Source: Takakia lepidozioides
Lineage: Eukaryota; Streptophyta; Takakiopsida; Takakiales; Takakiaceae
DNA: 64,000 bases
Direction of reading: 5' to 3'
Assembly: GCA_030704615.1 (NCBI GenBank)
Contig: CM060731.1
Coordinates: 49,414,001 to 49,478,000 of the forward strand
The position numbers were made by a program, and so were the translations under genes. Below are positions 12,052-23,690 of this stretch, in pieces; position 1 is the first letter of the stretch; every line of letters starts with the position of its first letter. A model generated the notes under the pieces. The model saw only the letters and a program-made list of their open reading frames with translations, made no database searches and was not told the origin of the DNA.

Positions 12052-12337
12052 ACACAAAATCAAAGCTACATGAAACATTCTCGCACTGAACTGGACCCAT
12101 CCCTTCGATTGATTGTACATGTACATGCATATTGTACTTTATTTCTATGATTCATCAAATATGGCTGTGACTGCTAGTCTTTCAAGAAAGAAGGCAGAGA
12201 CAATGAATATGTTGGAGCAACACATACAGATGTGGTATCAAGAGAATTATCAAAATGAATGTCACAATCTACAAGAAGGTCCACAACAACAAGCCAAACC
12301 ATAAAGAAAAACAAACACCCTACCCCAGTACCATAAG

Positions 12338-12379
<42 letters not shown>
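12338..12379. repeat. Poly(A) run, 42 bases
   Basis: The run sits at the start of a segment repeated near 19,290-19,400. Flanking text is shared (CCCAGTACCATA before it; CCCAAAGGCCCTAAACC after it), so both are copies of the same element region. Confidence 0.9.
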
Positions 12380-12381
<2 letters not shown>

Positions 12382-12399
12382 CAAAGGCCCTAAACCTAA

Positions 12400-12850
12400 A
12401 CCTAGAAAGCCCTGCCGTCGCTGCCTGCAACCCCCACGCGTCACCACCTGCGAGGTGGTTTCTAGGATTTATGAGGCCGGGGGTCGCAAACGGCAACGGC
12501 CAGCCGTCGCAAACTGTGACCCGTTTGTTTTTTTGCAAGAATAGGGTAGTCGGGCAGTTTGCGACGCCCGGCCGTTGCAGGGGCCTTTTGCCCTTCATGC
12601 CACCATGCACGGCCTGGCGTCGCAAGAAAGAGCTGCGATGAAAGAAATGGCAAGAAAGGGTTTTTATTCTCCGGCGTGCGACGAACGGCCGTCGCCAGAA
12701 ATGGCTGCCTTCTGCCCTTCGCTGGGGGCGATGCTTGGGCATCGCACGGAAGGGCTGTCATTTGCCTCGCCGCCTAGCCCCGGCGCCAGGTGGCAACCCG
12801 CGGGGTTTGACTGCGACAGCCCGACGTCGCAGACACGCTTCACGGGGCAA
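12400..12850. repeat. CACTA subterminal repeat block 1 (GTCGCA/TGCGAC)
   Basis: GC-rich sequence with recurrent GTCGCA, GCGACG and CGGCCGTCGC units in both orientations, as in the subterminal transposase-binding regions of CACTA elements. It resembles blocks at 19,385-19,625 and 22,985-23,690. Confidence 0.65.
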
Positions 12851-13250
12851 TGGCACCATTGCTAAGGGAATCCACCCTACAAAGCCCTCAACACACTCCC
12901 TCTCAATACCTAGAGCTATGGAGGTGAGAGAGGCTCATGGAGGCTCCACTACAAGAAGATGAACCCTCCTCAACACTCACAAGGGGCAAACCCATCCCCA
13001 TGTTCCAAGTGAGGTTTGATACCTCACTTGGCATATGAGACCAAATGAAGTCCCAACACACAAAATACAAATATAAATATCCAAAATATCCTAGTTAACT
13101 AAAAGTAGGTAATTCTAGTTAACCATGACTAAAACCATGTCACACACATTACTACCACAGTACAACCTGACAAGATTTGAACACCAAACCTTATGATTTT
13201 TCATTGTTCTTAACCACCACACTACCCACCACTTTTTACAAACCCTTGCA
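12851..13250. other. Non-coding gap with a tRNA-like B box
   Basis: A CACTA-like 5' motif (CACTACAAGAAG) occurs near 12,948 without a partner. On the minus strand near 13,165-13,225, GTGGTGGTTAAGA is followed by GTTCAAATC. This resembles the A and B boxes of a tRNA-derived module and is similar in layout to the one at about 46,018-46,082. Confidence 0.35.
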
Positions 13251-13265
13251 CACTACAGCAAATTG

Positions 13266-16200
13266 GGGGGGTTAATAGAACATAGCTTCTTGCAACGTAT
13301 ACCCCTCCATCATGCTACCCTCCGGGTGCGCCATTTGTCTTACAAATCCTTTCAAAGTCTTCATATAACGTTCAAGGAAGTACATCCACCGAAAATGAAC
13401 GGGGCCGACAATCGAAGCCTCTTCCACTAAGTGCACTACCAAGTGCACTTAGATGTCAAAGAAGGAGGGAGGAATGTGCATCTCCAACATATACATTACC
13501 TCCGCCGCCTCCTTCTTCATGCGTGGAAAATCTGCTTCTTCCAACTCTTTGGAGCAAATCCACCGGAACAAGCCTCCCAATCTATAGATTGTCTCACGAA
13601 CCTCGGGAGTCAATGTCCCACGTACTGCAATGGACAAGATGTCTTGCAATAGATTGTGGTAGTCATGAGACTTCAAACCATGGACCCCGTCTTCTTCGCT
13701 GAACTTCGTACGGAGGGATGACCCATAACCAGTTGGTGTTCGGACAGCACATATGGTGGCTATCACTTTCTTGTATTCCTCCTTTGTCCATTGTCAAGGT
13801 GCGCGCATATACTTCCACCCTACAACACCCTTTGGGTCCATACCATTTTGTTCGGCCCATAGATGGCGCATGCGACCCTGCTCCTCAAGCTCCTTTCTAA
13901 CACCGAGAGAATCTCCTTTTGTAGCCACTCCCTTCTTTGCCGGCGTGCCTTGAAGTACCCGAAAAAAGGACGAGCAGACATTCTTCTCAATATGCATGGG
14001 ATCTAGAAGATGACGAATCTTCAGGTCCTACATATATCCCCACCCACAAAGACTTACACAAATTGTTTTACGTGAAAGTGACAATGCAACGCATACCAAA
14101 TGTGCAATATCACATGCATGCATAGGGATATTGACGGTGTTTTTGTGGAATATGTACCGCCCAATATGGCAACTCGTAGAAGATTGAAAGTCGTTTCATT
14201 AGGCATGTCCACTTCACCGTCCGTGCCCGTATGGGCCTCCTTCCATCGGTCTTCCCAAAACTGCCCGGACGGTGTCATATGGGGGGGGGACGTACTTCCT
14301 CTTTGCCATCAAACAAGTGTTTCTCTCTTCTTCTCCATCGATGGCTCATAGGAAGAAATTTGCGGTAGTTGGGATACACCATCTTGTGAAGATGGCGGGA
14401 GCTATGTGCATCAAGATCATCGCCACAATGCAAGCATGCATGGTACCCTTTGGTGCTTAACCCCGAGCAAACAGTTAGTCTTGTACTACACATCCCGCCA
14501 CATTAGCAAAAACAAAAAATTGTCATGTGCATGGCCCATAATGCCATCTACCCACTACGGTGCACAAGACTGTCGCCGCTACTTCAATCAATCCCAATCC
14601 TCATCGATATTATCCGGCATTGACAAGTGAATGTACGCGGGTTGTTCATGGGGAACATAATATACCTGGATAATCATGCATTGTCCAAAGCAAGATGTCT
14701 CTCATCTGAAAAGATTGTCCGGCCATAGGGTCAAGTGAAGCATCCAATGTCGGGACCCCCTCCATAGCTCCTTAAGTTCATCAACAAGAGGTCGCAAGTA
14801 CGTGTCCATGTTTGCCACTTGTTTTTTCCCTATGAGACATTCACATCATTGTTTCAATGCTCCACCAATATGCAAATTATACTACAAAATGAATTACACG
14901 TCTTACTCCATGATTATGTCACTCATCAATCTTGCATCCGAATTGCGTCAGAGATCAGAAGTTTAATGTAAAGTCTAAGGCAATAATAAACATGAAATGA
15001 GTACACTCACCTGGCACAATGGCAGCCAACATGATATGGCATTTTTTTAATTGAAAGATACGGAGGGATGTTGTAATTCACCATGGTCACCGGCCAAGTG
15101 GAATGACTACATGACTGGACAGAGAATGGGTTGACCCCATCCGAGGAGAAGCCGAGGTGGACATGTCGTGGGTCCTCCAAGAGAAAAGGCCACATCTCTT
15201 CAATATGCCTCCATGCTTGTGAATCTTGTGGCCCGCACACCTTTCCCGGGGGGGCTCCGATGCGAGGCGTGCCATCTCATGAGTCTGGCCAATTCGGGGC
15301 TTCGGTACTGTGCCCTCAATCGCGGGATGATCGGAAAGTAATGCATTTTCTAGGATGAAATACCCCACGCCCCCCACATGTAATCATCCCATTAGCACAC
15401 ATAATACAACACCCTTATGTCTTTCCTTTATGCAGCCTCTCCCTCATTTGGGTGTGAATGGTCAAAACCGAACGTCGCTCCTTCCACTCCTCACTCACTC
15501 CTTCCAAAACCACAATCAGATCTTGCATGAGTACTACTCTCTAAACCCTAAACTTTGTGGAATACACTTTACATACATTGAGAAGATTAAAGAAAGTAAT
15601 CTCCATGCGAGGGGGAATGGCGCTTATACCTTGCGTGGTACTTTTTTCCCTTGGACATCATCCCGATATCGGTCTTTCTTGCACTTTGGGCACTTGGTGA
15701 GATGCGAATCCTCTCCGTAGTATAGGGTTTTATCACATGGACATGCATGAAAAATCTTATAGCCCATCCCCACAGAGTCCAAGACTTCGCGCGCCTCTTT
15801 CCGCGACCGTGGCATCTTGGGTTTCAAGTGTGGAGCAAGGATATAGTCTGCAATAGTTCGCATTATGGCAGACATCCCAACATTACTTATGCCAAATCGA
15901 ATTTGAAGATTGAGCAAAAGTAAGATTGTTGAAAGTCGACTCACTTTCGCCCCTTCGTACAAGGGAGTTCTCGCCTCCCTCTCCATGTCATTTGAGGGGG
16001 CCATTTCAGGATCATCGATTGGCCGGGTTCCCTCTTCATGGGATGCATCAGCGCCCACATGATGCATTAAGAGATCCTCCATGGCTTGCACATCCTCCTG
16101 GTTAATTCCATGCTCATTGTTGTTGTCACTGTCACTATCACTGTCATCATCATCGTCGTCCGGTACCGTGGGGGCGGCGTCTCGCCCACGGCTCCCGCCT

Positions 16201-16286
16201 GATGTACTTGGGTTGTTTTCGGATGGGGTGCCAAGAGAAAAGACCGGGAAGGGATGGACAAAGTCCTGATACGAACAAATGAACAT
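13266..16286 (-). pseudogene. CACTA TNP2-type transposase (Transposase_21 + DUF4218)
   Basis: Reading leftward on the minus strand: an acidic N terminus; PLYEGAKVSRLSTILLLLNL; and the HACPCDKTLYYGEDSHLTKC..CKK zinc motif (16.29-15.62 kb). Next come the Transposase_21 core pieces DSQAWRHIEEMWPFLLEDPR, LGFSSDGVNPF and STWPVTMVNYNIPPY (about 15.24-15.03 kb), then GLSTKGYHACLHCGDD..YRKFLP (about 14.47-14.30 kb). DUF4218 follows (HDYHNLLQDILSIAVRG, FFDI, VHLVEEASIVGPVHFRWMYF; about 13.69-13.28 kb). An in-frame stop follows FFDI, and coding ends at LQEAMFY beside the left terminus. The DUF4216 part is missing here but present, inverted, at 10.8-12.1 kb. Such proteins excise and integrate the element. 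Confidence 0.8.
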
Positions 16287-16614
16287 AGGGACATATATTA
16301 TAATGTGTCATTGCAACCATACACTTCATTATAAGCGAAATGCAAACAACAACCTTCAATGTGTGTGTGCATCAAATATGTCATTCAATAATTACATGTA
16401 TGTGCGCAACGTACACGCATGCAAAGTTTCAAACCCAAACAAAATCATTTGCCCCCCCAATGACGCATTCACCCTATCAACCAATTTTTGTTTATTAATG
16501 TGAAAGAAAATCCTCTCATGCCATTGCACCCAACAAACGGATGTGGCTCAAGCTTCATTTTTTCCTACATGTGCTTAAATATGTGTGCAACACCTGTACA
16601 AAGATCCAGCAGGG

Positions 16615-16648
<34 letters not shown>
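16615..16648. repeat. Poly(A) run, 34 bases
   Basis: An uninterrupted A run in the intergenic part of the CACTA element between the transposase and SET genes. The rest of 16,290-17,260 shows no coding signal. Confidence 0.9.
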
Positions 16649-16651
<3 letters not shown>

Positions 16652-17260
16652 CCCAACGACGCACTCACCCTTGCACCAATTTTGAATTAAATCGAATTTA
16701 AATGAATTTAAAATAAATATTTGCATTTAGAAAATATATGATTGCGGTTTTGAGGGGCGTAATGATTTTATTTTTAGCTCTATTTTGTTCTGTGACATCG
16801 GGCTTTGCACCACTACATCCATGCAAAAAATGGAAAAAAAATAAGTGTGTTTCTAGGGTCACTTTTGCAAAACTCTCTATGAAGAGTGCATGAAGTTGAA
16901 GATAACTCAACTTTGGAGTGCAAATGAGAGAACAAAATCTGGTTATGGGTCCAAATGACTTTTGTTTACTCCCAAATTTTGCACGCACATTGCATATGCT
17001 ATCATTAAGCATATGGCTTGAAAATGGAATAAAAAAAAAATCATCTGCAGGCGAAACACAATTTTCCGTCTCTATGACACGTAGCTGCGTTCAACACTAG
17101 AATGACCCATTGAATCAACTTGGTTCAAGCTCATATTTGGTCCACATGTGCATAAGTATGTTTAGATCACATATGCAAAGTTGCAACCCACACGAGCAAC
17201 AAGAAAAAATTTTACATCAATCGATTAATCGGATGTATACAAAGTACATCATGAGAATAT

Positions 17261-18973
17261 CTACAATGCCCCTCTACGCGATCCCTGTCTCAAAGGAACC
17301 CTATTTCTATCATACACATCCCACTCACGCTGTAATCGGAGGTCCCAATCATCCCGGGAGAACTCGTATGATGCAAATAGTTCGCTGCCAGCCCTAATAG
17401 TCCTACTAGCACATGTCATCACAAACATGTGCATCCCCTCACAGTATACTGACGTATGACCACAAAAGCTCTCATGCCCATCGCTTCGCTCGTCCCATAC
17501 TACATTGGTTCTCCTAGGATGACCAAAAGAACTATTGACCAGCCCAGCAACATTGCCGAAGATGTCGGGGTCACCATCACAAAATCTGATCTCAATGGGA
17601 GACAACCCCCGTCTACGTACATCCTGTCCGTTGACACACAAAATGTAGGGTAGGATGTATGGGGCTTCGAGGCGTAATGTACGGAACTCCGCGGAGGTGT
17701 AGTATGGACCGTAGTAGGGAAACAAGTCCACCATGTTGTTTCTCCGAGGAGGAACCACAATATCATTGACCGTGAATAAACCCCGACCCATAGCAGGGTC
17801 TGTAGCGGCTCTCACAACATACCGTCTCCCCCAATACTCGAACTCCACATTTTCTCGGATGGGGTGGGAGGGTCGAGATGATTCCCCCAACAACGAGGCT
17901 GGACGGTCCTCAGTAACATAGTCCTATGCGCTTCCCATCGGGGGCGAGGATCCGGCTCAGGCGCCCAAGCCGAAGGGAGGAAACCTAGGGCGAAGCCGAC
18001 CCCTCCTAGGGGTTCGGGGGGCACATGCACGTGGAGGTGGTGGTGGTGGAGGTGGAGGTGGTACTGCTGGCGGAGGAGATGAAAGTGGAGGTGTTGAAGA
18101 TGTAATGTCGGGGTACACGTCCGGATCAGGCAAAGAACAGACGGGGGGGGGGGCAGGCACAATCAGGGACCGCCTGAGGGAACTGGAGGGGGGGGGAGGC
18201 CACAATCAGGGGACCGCCTGAGGAAACTGGAGGGGGGGGGGGGGTGGGGCCTGCTCGTCGCCGGCCATAACGCCTACGACACCTACGATACCCCTCGACC
18301 CTACGCATCTCATCTACGTGCTGCTGGGGGAACCAACTGGTCACATCGGGCACATGCTCTGGCACAAATTCTGCAAGTAGACCGGCGCAAAATGCCTCCT
18401 GTGCAATGTGATTGCGAGCTTGGGCATCAAGTCGTGGCTGCAATGTGCGTAGTGAACGACGCATCAATACTTATGTCGTAATTTGATTCATGTATGCTTA
18501 CCAATCATACTATATTATTAGATAAACCTAAATGTACCTTAAATGAATGTTAATGAGAGGGTGGGAAAAACACTCACCTTTGCCGCATCCGCAATCTTGT
18601 TCTTCTTGTAATGTTTTTCGACAACATGCGGTCGCCGCCTCGGTGGTCTGGTGCCGCCCGGCGGTATCCGTTCCCAACACTTAGTGCACCAACACTCAAT
18701 CCTGTCGGGGGGGGTCAAAGGTGGACGTGGTTGGACGGGGTGGCCCGCGAGGGGCAACCCGCGGCGCGCCCGACTCGATCCCGGAGTGTCAACATCCTCC
18801 GCATCACCTGAAATTTGGCCCCGGTCCCTTCTACGATTGTGCCCGGCAGCCTGTATTGGATCAGGTGCAATGGGTGGCTCCTCGCCACGAAAAATGGTCG
18901 CTCTAGGGCCACAATCGATATGTGGTACTACCTCCCCATCCTCGAGGGAGACGGGTCGATGTTTCCTCACCAT
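17261..18973 (-). CDS. Transposon-borne SET-domain protein with N-terminal Cys/His motif
   Basis: Exon 1 (18,973-18,578) starts with an ATG and ends at an AAG|GTGAGT donor. It carries CWCTKCWERIP..RRRPHVVEKHY, a Cys-Cys-Cys/His motif like that in the TNP2-like gene at 42.4 kb. An acceptor before 18,437 keeps the frame into PRLDAQARNHIAQEAF. A proline-rich region (18.25-17.95 kb) has long G/C homopolymers, and its frame cannot be followed with confidence. The last exon (about 17,921-17,261) encodes a SET-like domain: MGRGLFTVNDI, DLFPYYGPYY, DIFGNVAGLVNSSFGHPRR (the usual asparagine-rich NHS motif varied to NSS) and TIRAGSELFASYEF. SET domains transfer methyl groups to lysines, mostly of histones. 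It may be a captured host gene or a standard second gene of this CACTA lineage; catalytic competence is uncertain. Confidence 0.62.
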
Positions 18974-19326
18974 CCATCCTAATTAACACACACCACCAAC
19001 ACTTTCATTTCTCAAAAACCGTTGGCAAAAAAACCCTATGCCTCAGCCTCGGGGCTTTCAAAATTGGTAACCAAAGGCGGAGCATCCCTATGGTGCTAGA
19101 GCCCAAGACAATAAATCCTTCCTCTCGTTCTATCTTCAGGATGCCCACACCATGGAAAAATTTGTTGAGACCCAGCGCTTTGCGATTATCAGATTGAACC
19201 ACATTTTGGGTATGTGAATCCTAATTACACCGTTTATCCTTTTAACCCCAAGACCCACAACCAAAACCGCCAATCCAAAACCCAGCACCATAAAGAAAAG
19301 CAAACACCCTAACCCAGTACCATATG

Positions 19327-19350
19327 AAAAAAAAAAAAAAAAAAAAAAAA
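19327..19350. repeat. Poly(A) run, 24 bases
   Basis: Same flanking text as the run at 12,338, so the two loci are copies of one CACTA region. Confidence 0.9.
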
Positions 19351-19384
19351 CTAAGAAACCCAAAAGGCCCTAAACCCTAAACCA

Positions 19385-19625
19385 GAAAGCCGGCCGTCGC
19401 CTCCTGCGACACCCTCGGCGTCGCATTTGACGACGAGTTTTTTTTTTATTTTTACCTGGGGTCGCACCCTGCGACGGACAGCCGTCGCGGGGGCGACGTG
19501 TTTTTTTATTTATGGGGCCGGGGGTCGCAAGAAACGACGGCCAGCCGTCGCAAACTTCATTTTTACATTTTAAAAAAGGCGGGCGCAGGCGTGCGACGGC
19601 CGGGCGTCGCACGTGGGCGCCGCGT
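19385..19625. repeat. CACTA subterminal repeat block 2 (GTCGCA/TGCGAC)
   Basis: About ten GTCGCA/TGCGAC or CCGTCGC units in both orientations. It is upstream of the SET gene in the transcription sense, and its left flank is shared with block 1. Confidence 0.65.
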
Positions 19626-19639
19626 TTTTTTTTTCCCCT

Positions 19640-20040
19640 AAGTGCTTGAAGCATCTCTTTCCCCTCCCGTTTTCGTTTGTTCTTTGGGGAGAGGTAGTTC
19701 AGAGAGTGGGGTTTAGGTGGAGGAGAAACGCACCTGCTGCTGAGCCCGAGGTGGTCGCAAGGCCCCAAGGAGTTTGCCCCAACGCCGCTCCAACGCCCAA
19801 GGTAAGCACCGCCTCCTCCCTCACTTTCTGTCTTTCTTTCTTGCCCTAAGCACGGGCTGATGTCTCTCTCCCCTGTGTGGTAGGAACGCCGCGCAGAGGC
19901 GCGACCTAACGAGCTGAAGAGAGAGAGAGTCGTGGTGAGCGGGGGAGAGACGCCCTGCAGCGGCGGGGACCCGCGCCGCTGGCAGCCGCGACAGCACCGC
20001 AGCAACTCGCTTCAAGCACCAGCACCAACACCAGCAGCAG
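19640..20040. other. GC-rich non-coding, possible leader or LINE 3' flank
   Basis: GA- and CCTC-rich sequence with no recognised product. On the plus strand GCCCAAGGTAAGC looks like a splice donor, but no matching reading frame supports a gene. Confidence 0.4.
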
Positions 20041-20490
20041 CACAGAGGTACGTCAGGGAAATTGCACTCTCTCTTTCCTCTCTGCTTCTGTTTACTGTTC
20101 AAAGGTAGTCTTCCTGCCCTGACTTTAAATTTAGGTCTGGTGCCAAGAGTGGGATAGACCCTTGAGCGCATCCATGATGTCCTCCCCCATGTCACAGACT
20201 GGAAACAGGTTCAGGGAAGTTTTTCCTAACTTCATTTTCATCGGACAATTTTCTGGTAACAGACATGGCTTTGGACACTACACTCTCTAAGTCAGGTTTA
20301 TCCAGCAAGGTCAAGACTTGCGGGTCCAGATTCAGATCCTTGAGAATCTCTTTTACTCTCTTCTCCCAGGGCTCACCCTGACAGGGCGGTCCTGTTTCCA
20401 AGATATAGAGTCGATTAACTTATGATATCTGGTGTTGGACATATGTTGCAGCTGAACCCACCATCTGACCTTGAATTTAGGGTGTCGGGA
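20040..20490 (-). pseudogene. LINE-type ORF fragment, copy A
   Basis: Minus-strand pieces KPDLESVVSKAMSVTRKLSD and KFKVRAGRLPLNSKQKQRGK match the longer copy at 20,690-21,420 but are truncated and frameshifted. This is a tandem partial duplication of a retroelement 3' region. Confidence 0.55.
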
Positions 20491-20574
20491 GCTTAAAAGA
20501 GAGCAACACAGAAGAGAGGGAGAGAGAGGGAGAGAGAGAGGGAGTGAGAAGGAGACATCAGGGGGCAAAAAAGA

Positions 20575-20660
20575 AAAGAAAAGAAGGTGGGGGGGGGGGG
20601 GGGGGAGTGACTGAGCAGCTGCTGCTGCTCAGTCACTCCCTCCCCCCCCCCACATTCTGT
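20575..20660. repeat. G- and C-homopolymer pair around an inverted CAGCTGCTG core
   Basis: A run of about 19 G is followed by AGTGACTGAGCAGCTGCTGC, its inverted partner GCTGCTCAGTCACT and then a C run. This forms a strong foldback of roughly 70 bases with potential to pause polymerases or cause assembly error. Confidence 0.7.
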
Positions 20661-20689
20661 TTTTTTCTTTGTTGCCCCCTCTCTTGGGG

Positions 20690-21420
20690 AAACAAAAGGG
20701 ATAGATCCTACCTCTGTCAGGGGCTGACGTTGGTAGTAAGACTTACCTTCACATATAGAATTAATCCGGGTTTTCAAGATATCCTCTACAAATCCCTTCA
20801 CACAAGCATCAATCTGCTGTGTGTGAGATGCCCAAAAACTAGGCCTCAGAAGGGGCTGGGCTTTTGGCTCAGCCTCAACTTTTTCAAAGTTAGTAAACAG
20901 AGGTACATGCACAATTCTCTTGATAGATTTGAAGAGAGCGTCTCTTTGGTGAGAGAACCCCGGACAGTGTATCAGAAAATGAGTACTGTCTTCAAATTGC
21001 CCACACAACGGGCAATTGCGCTCTCTTTTTCCTCTCTGCTTCTGTTTGCTGTTCAAAGGTAGGTTTCCTGCCCTGAGTTTAACTTTGAGGTCATCCAAGA
21101 TGTCCTCCCCCATGTCACTGACTGGAAACAAGTTCAGGGAAGTTTTTTGCCTAACTTTATTTTCATCAGACAATCTCATGGCAACAGACATGGTTGGACA
21201 CTACAGCCTCTAAGTCAGATTTATCCAGCAGGGTGAAGACTTGCGGTTCCAGGTCCAGGTCCTTGAGAATCTCTTCTACTGTCTTCTGCCAGGACTTAGC
21301 CTGTTTGACAGGTTGGTGGGCGGTCCTGTTTCCAAGATATAGAGTCGATTAACTTAGGATATCTGGTGTTGGACATATGCTACAGCTGACCCCACCATCT
21401 GACCCCCCCCCAACCCATTT
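20690..21420 (-). pseudogene. Non-LTR retrotransposon 3' ORF fragment with C-terminal zinc motif, copy B
   Basis: The minus-strand frame contains LRAGNLPLNSKQKQRGKRER then NCPLCGQFEDSTHFLIHCPG. This is the CPLC..EDxxHFLxxCP zinc-binding motif found after the reverse transcriptase of many LINEs and related RT-derived genes. The reverse transcriptase core is absent. A third copy of the tail lies in the GCK intron (53,780-54,000). Confidence 0.65.
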
Positions 21421-22135
21421 TTTTTCATTGTTGCCCCCTCTCTCCCTCTGTCTCCCTCCTCGGAATTGGCCGGTTGCATCAGTGTTCTTTTCATGATTTT
21501 CCATCTATACCAAATGGACTCTAAAAAGGTATTTTCACCTGACTTGTAAAGGTTTTCTATCCATACCGGAAGAATCACCTGGGTGGACAGTAAAATACCT
21601 TTAAAAATGACCTATAAATTTTCATTCCTCTTTTATTGACTTTCATCTATATCAGATGAGTCACCAGAGAATGAGGAGTTACCTCTGTAGGGGTTATGAC
21701 ACTGACATCCTATCTATAATTTTTCCATCCATGCCGGATGAAAAATACCAGGATTTGAATTCGTTTTATTCCCCCTTTATGCTTTTTTTTCCATACGGGA
21801 TGAGGCTTTCTCTTAAGGGATGACGAATTACCTGTTAGGATGAGAAACCTCTGCCCTGGATGATGTATACTACTTTTTCATCCTGTTGATGGACCTCATC
21901 CAAATAAATGAACCTATTTATTTTTTCATCTGAACCGGATGAAAAAAGCAACTTATGATGGCCATGGAGAATTTTTTAATTACCCTTAATTATTGCTAAT
22001 TAAGGAGTGAAACCCTAACTCCTACCATATAATCTACTGTTTAAACCTAGCTAACGGATGACATCCGTCGGTTTTGTTGAGATAAAGGGTATTGATTATT
22101 CATCCTCCGGATGAAAAATCGGGCTCTGCCCTAGG
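21421..22135. repeat. Non-coding with reiterated CATCC/GGATGAAAAA motifs
   Basis: Units such as CCATCTATACC, CCATGCCGGATGAAAAA, TTTTTCATCTGAACCGGATG and CATCCTCCGGATGAAAAA recur every 50-120 bases. Several form short inverted repeats (TTTTTCATC..GGATGAAAAA). No coding signal was found. Confidence 0.55.
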
Positions 22136-22984
22136 GTGTCTCTCCCACTGTCAGCTGCACTCCTCGAGCTGCTGAGCTCGCGAGTTATGGCGTCTGAGCT
22201 CTGCTGCTACCCTGTCTGCTGCTTCATGCCGGACGAGCTCCTAGGGATGCGCAATGGCGGTGTCTTGTCTCTTCTCATTGAGCTTGCAGATAAGGATGTG
22301 TGCAAAAAGAACATATTGTTGCTGCCCGCAGCCCCGATTTTGGCCCGCTTGCTCCCGGTTTGACATGGTGATGCTTGCTTTTGACTTATCTTTGGCTGCT
22401 GCTGATGGAGCACTTTGGCCTGACAGCCTTGTCTCATGCAACACTGCATGTGAATCCTACCCTGTCTTGAATCTTTGACAGCTTTGCCTGTGGATTTTTA
22501 GACTAGGTTCCCTTTTTTTTGGCCTTAAAAGAGGATTGATGGTGTAAGGGAAAAGTCATAGGTGGCTGTTTGGCTCTAAGGATGAGGAGACCTGAGTTTT
22601 GTTAAAGAAGACAGCCTGATAAGGCAATGACAGGCCGTTTTCAGACCTGGATTTGTTGTGGAATGGAGCATAGTGAGGTTCTATTTGCAAAACATGACAT
22701 TAGCCTCCTGTGAAACAATGACGGTAAGCTCTAAAGGACTCTGGCCAGTGATTATTTACTTTATTTTGCCATATGAACAGCCACCTGCATTGTTTGATTT
22801 ATCTTGGCCAAGTGGGCTTGGTCTTGGGGCACTCAAAGTGTATGTGTGTCCAGATCTGGATGCTGTGACAGGGCAAGCCTTTCTTCCATGCCAAAACGCC
22901 TTACATGATGTATATCTTGGGGCAACTGTACATGATGTAGAATGAAGTCGCAGTCAGTCAATCAACCCCAACCCCCCCCCCCAC
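22136..22984. other. Region with one short unassigned reading frame
   Basis: A plus-strand frame with an ATG at 22,187 runs to 22,363 (58 residues; MASELCCYPVCC start, LLSLLIELADKDVCKKN middle). It has no recognised family, and I cannot say whether it is translated. The rest shows no coding signal. Confidence 0.3.
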
Positions 22985-23690
22985 CAGGTTGCCCTTGCGA
23001 CTGCAGCACATCGCCAATGGCGACATGTTTTTTGGGCGGGGGTCGCAAGCAACGATGGTCAGGCGTCGCAAACCCCATTTGCGGGCGGCAACGCCCGACA
23101 CTCCCTGCGACGTGTTTTTTTGGTCTAGGGGTCGCAAGCCGCGACGCTCTGGCGTCGCGGAGACCGCCACCCTGCCCGCGCCACGTCTTTTATTATTATT
23201 AAATATAAAACAAAAGCGATGCCGGAGCGTCGCAACAACCCACGCCTGGGCGTGGCGGAGACCGACTCCTACTCCTGCTGTTTTTTTGCCACGCCCAATA
23301 GTCGTTTGCAGCGATGCACGGGCGTCACTTGGCGTACCACCCGGCTTACGCCACATGTTTTTGGGTTTTAGGATGGGACTCTCGGGCAGGTTAGAAAAAA
23401 AAGGGGATGCGACGCCGCGCCGGCGCCCCCACCAACGCCGTCGGCTGGAGGGCCGCGACGGCGAGACGTCGCTCGAAGAGGCCCCTGCCATCGGCGCGGA
23501 CGGCTTGAAAAACCGACGTCCAGCAGTCGCGGGAGTTGGGGCGGGGGCTCGCGACCCCCATACGTCGCATTTTTGCGACGCCCATGCGACTTCCGGGCGA
23601 CGGCCGTGCGTCGCAAATTCTGCGCCTATCGCGTGCCCGAAAAGGGCGTTTTCCCGAAGCTGCGGCGTGGCGCGGGCGTCGAAAAGGCCC
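22985..23690. repeat. CACTA subterminal repeat block 3 (GTCGCA/TGCGAC)
   Basis: The densest of the three blocks, with GTCGCAA, GCGACG and GGCGTCGC units in both orientations over 700 bases, directly inside the right terminus at 23,706. It opens misleading long reading frames on both strands. The base bias comes from the repeat, not from coding. Confidence 0.7.

Noticed and set aside
11591-12130. His/Pro-rich minus-strand frame
   Set aside because: Antisense shadow of the acidic tail of the DUF4216 transposase piece.
12948-12960. CACTA left terminus (CACTACAAGAAG)
   Set aside because: No partner terminus with the same extended sequence was found in the window.
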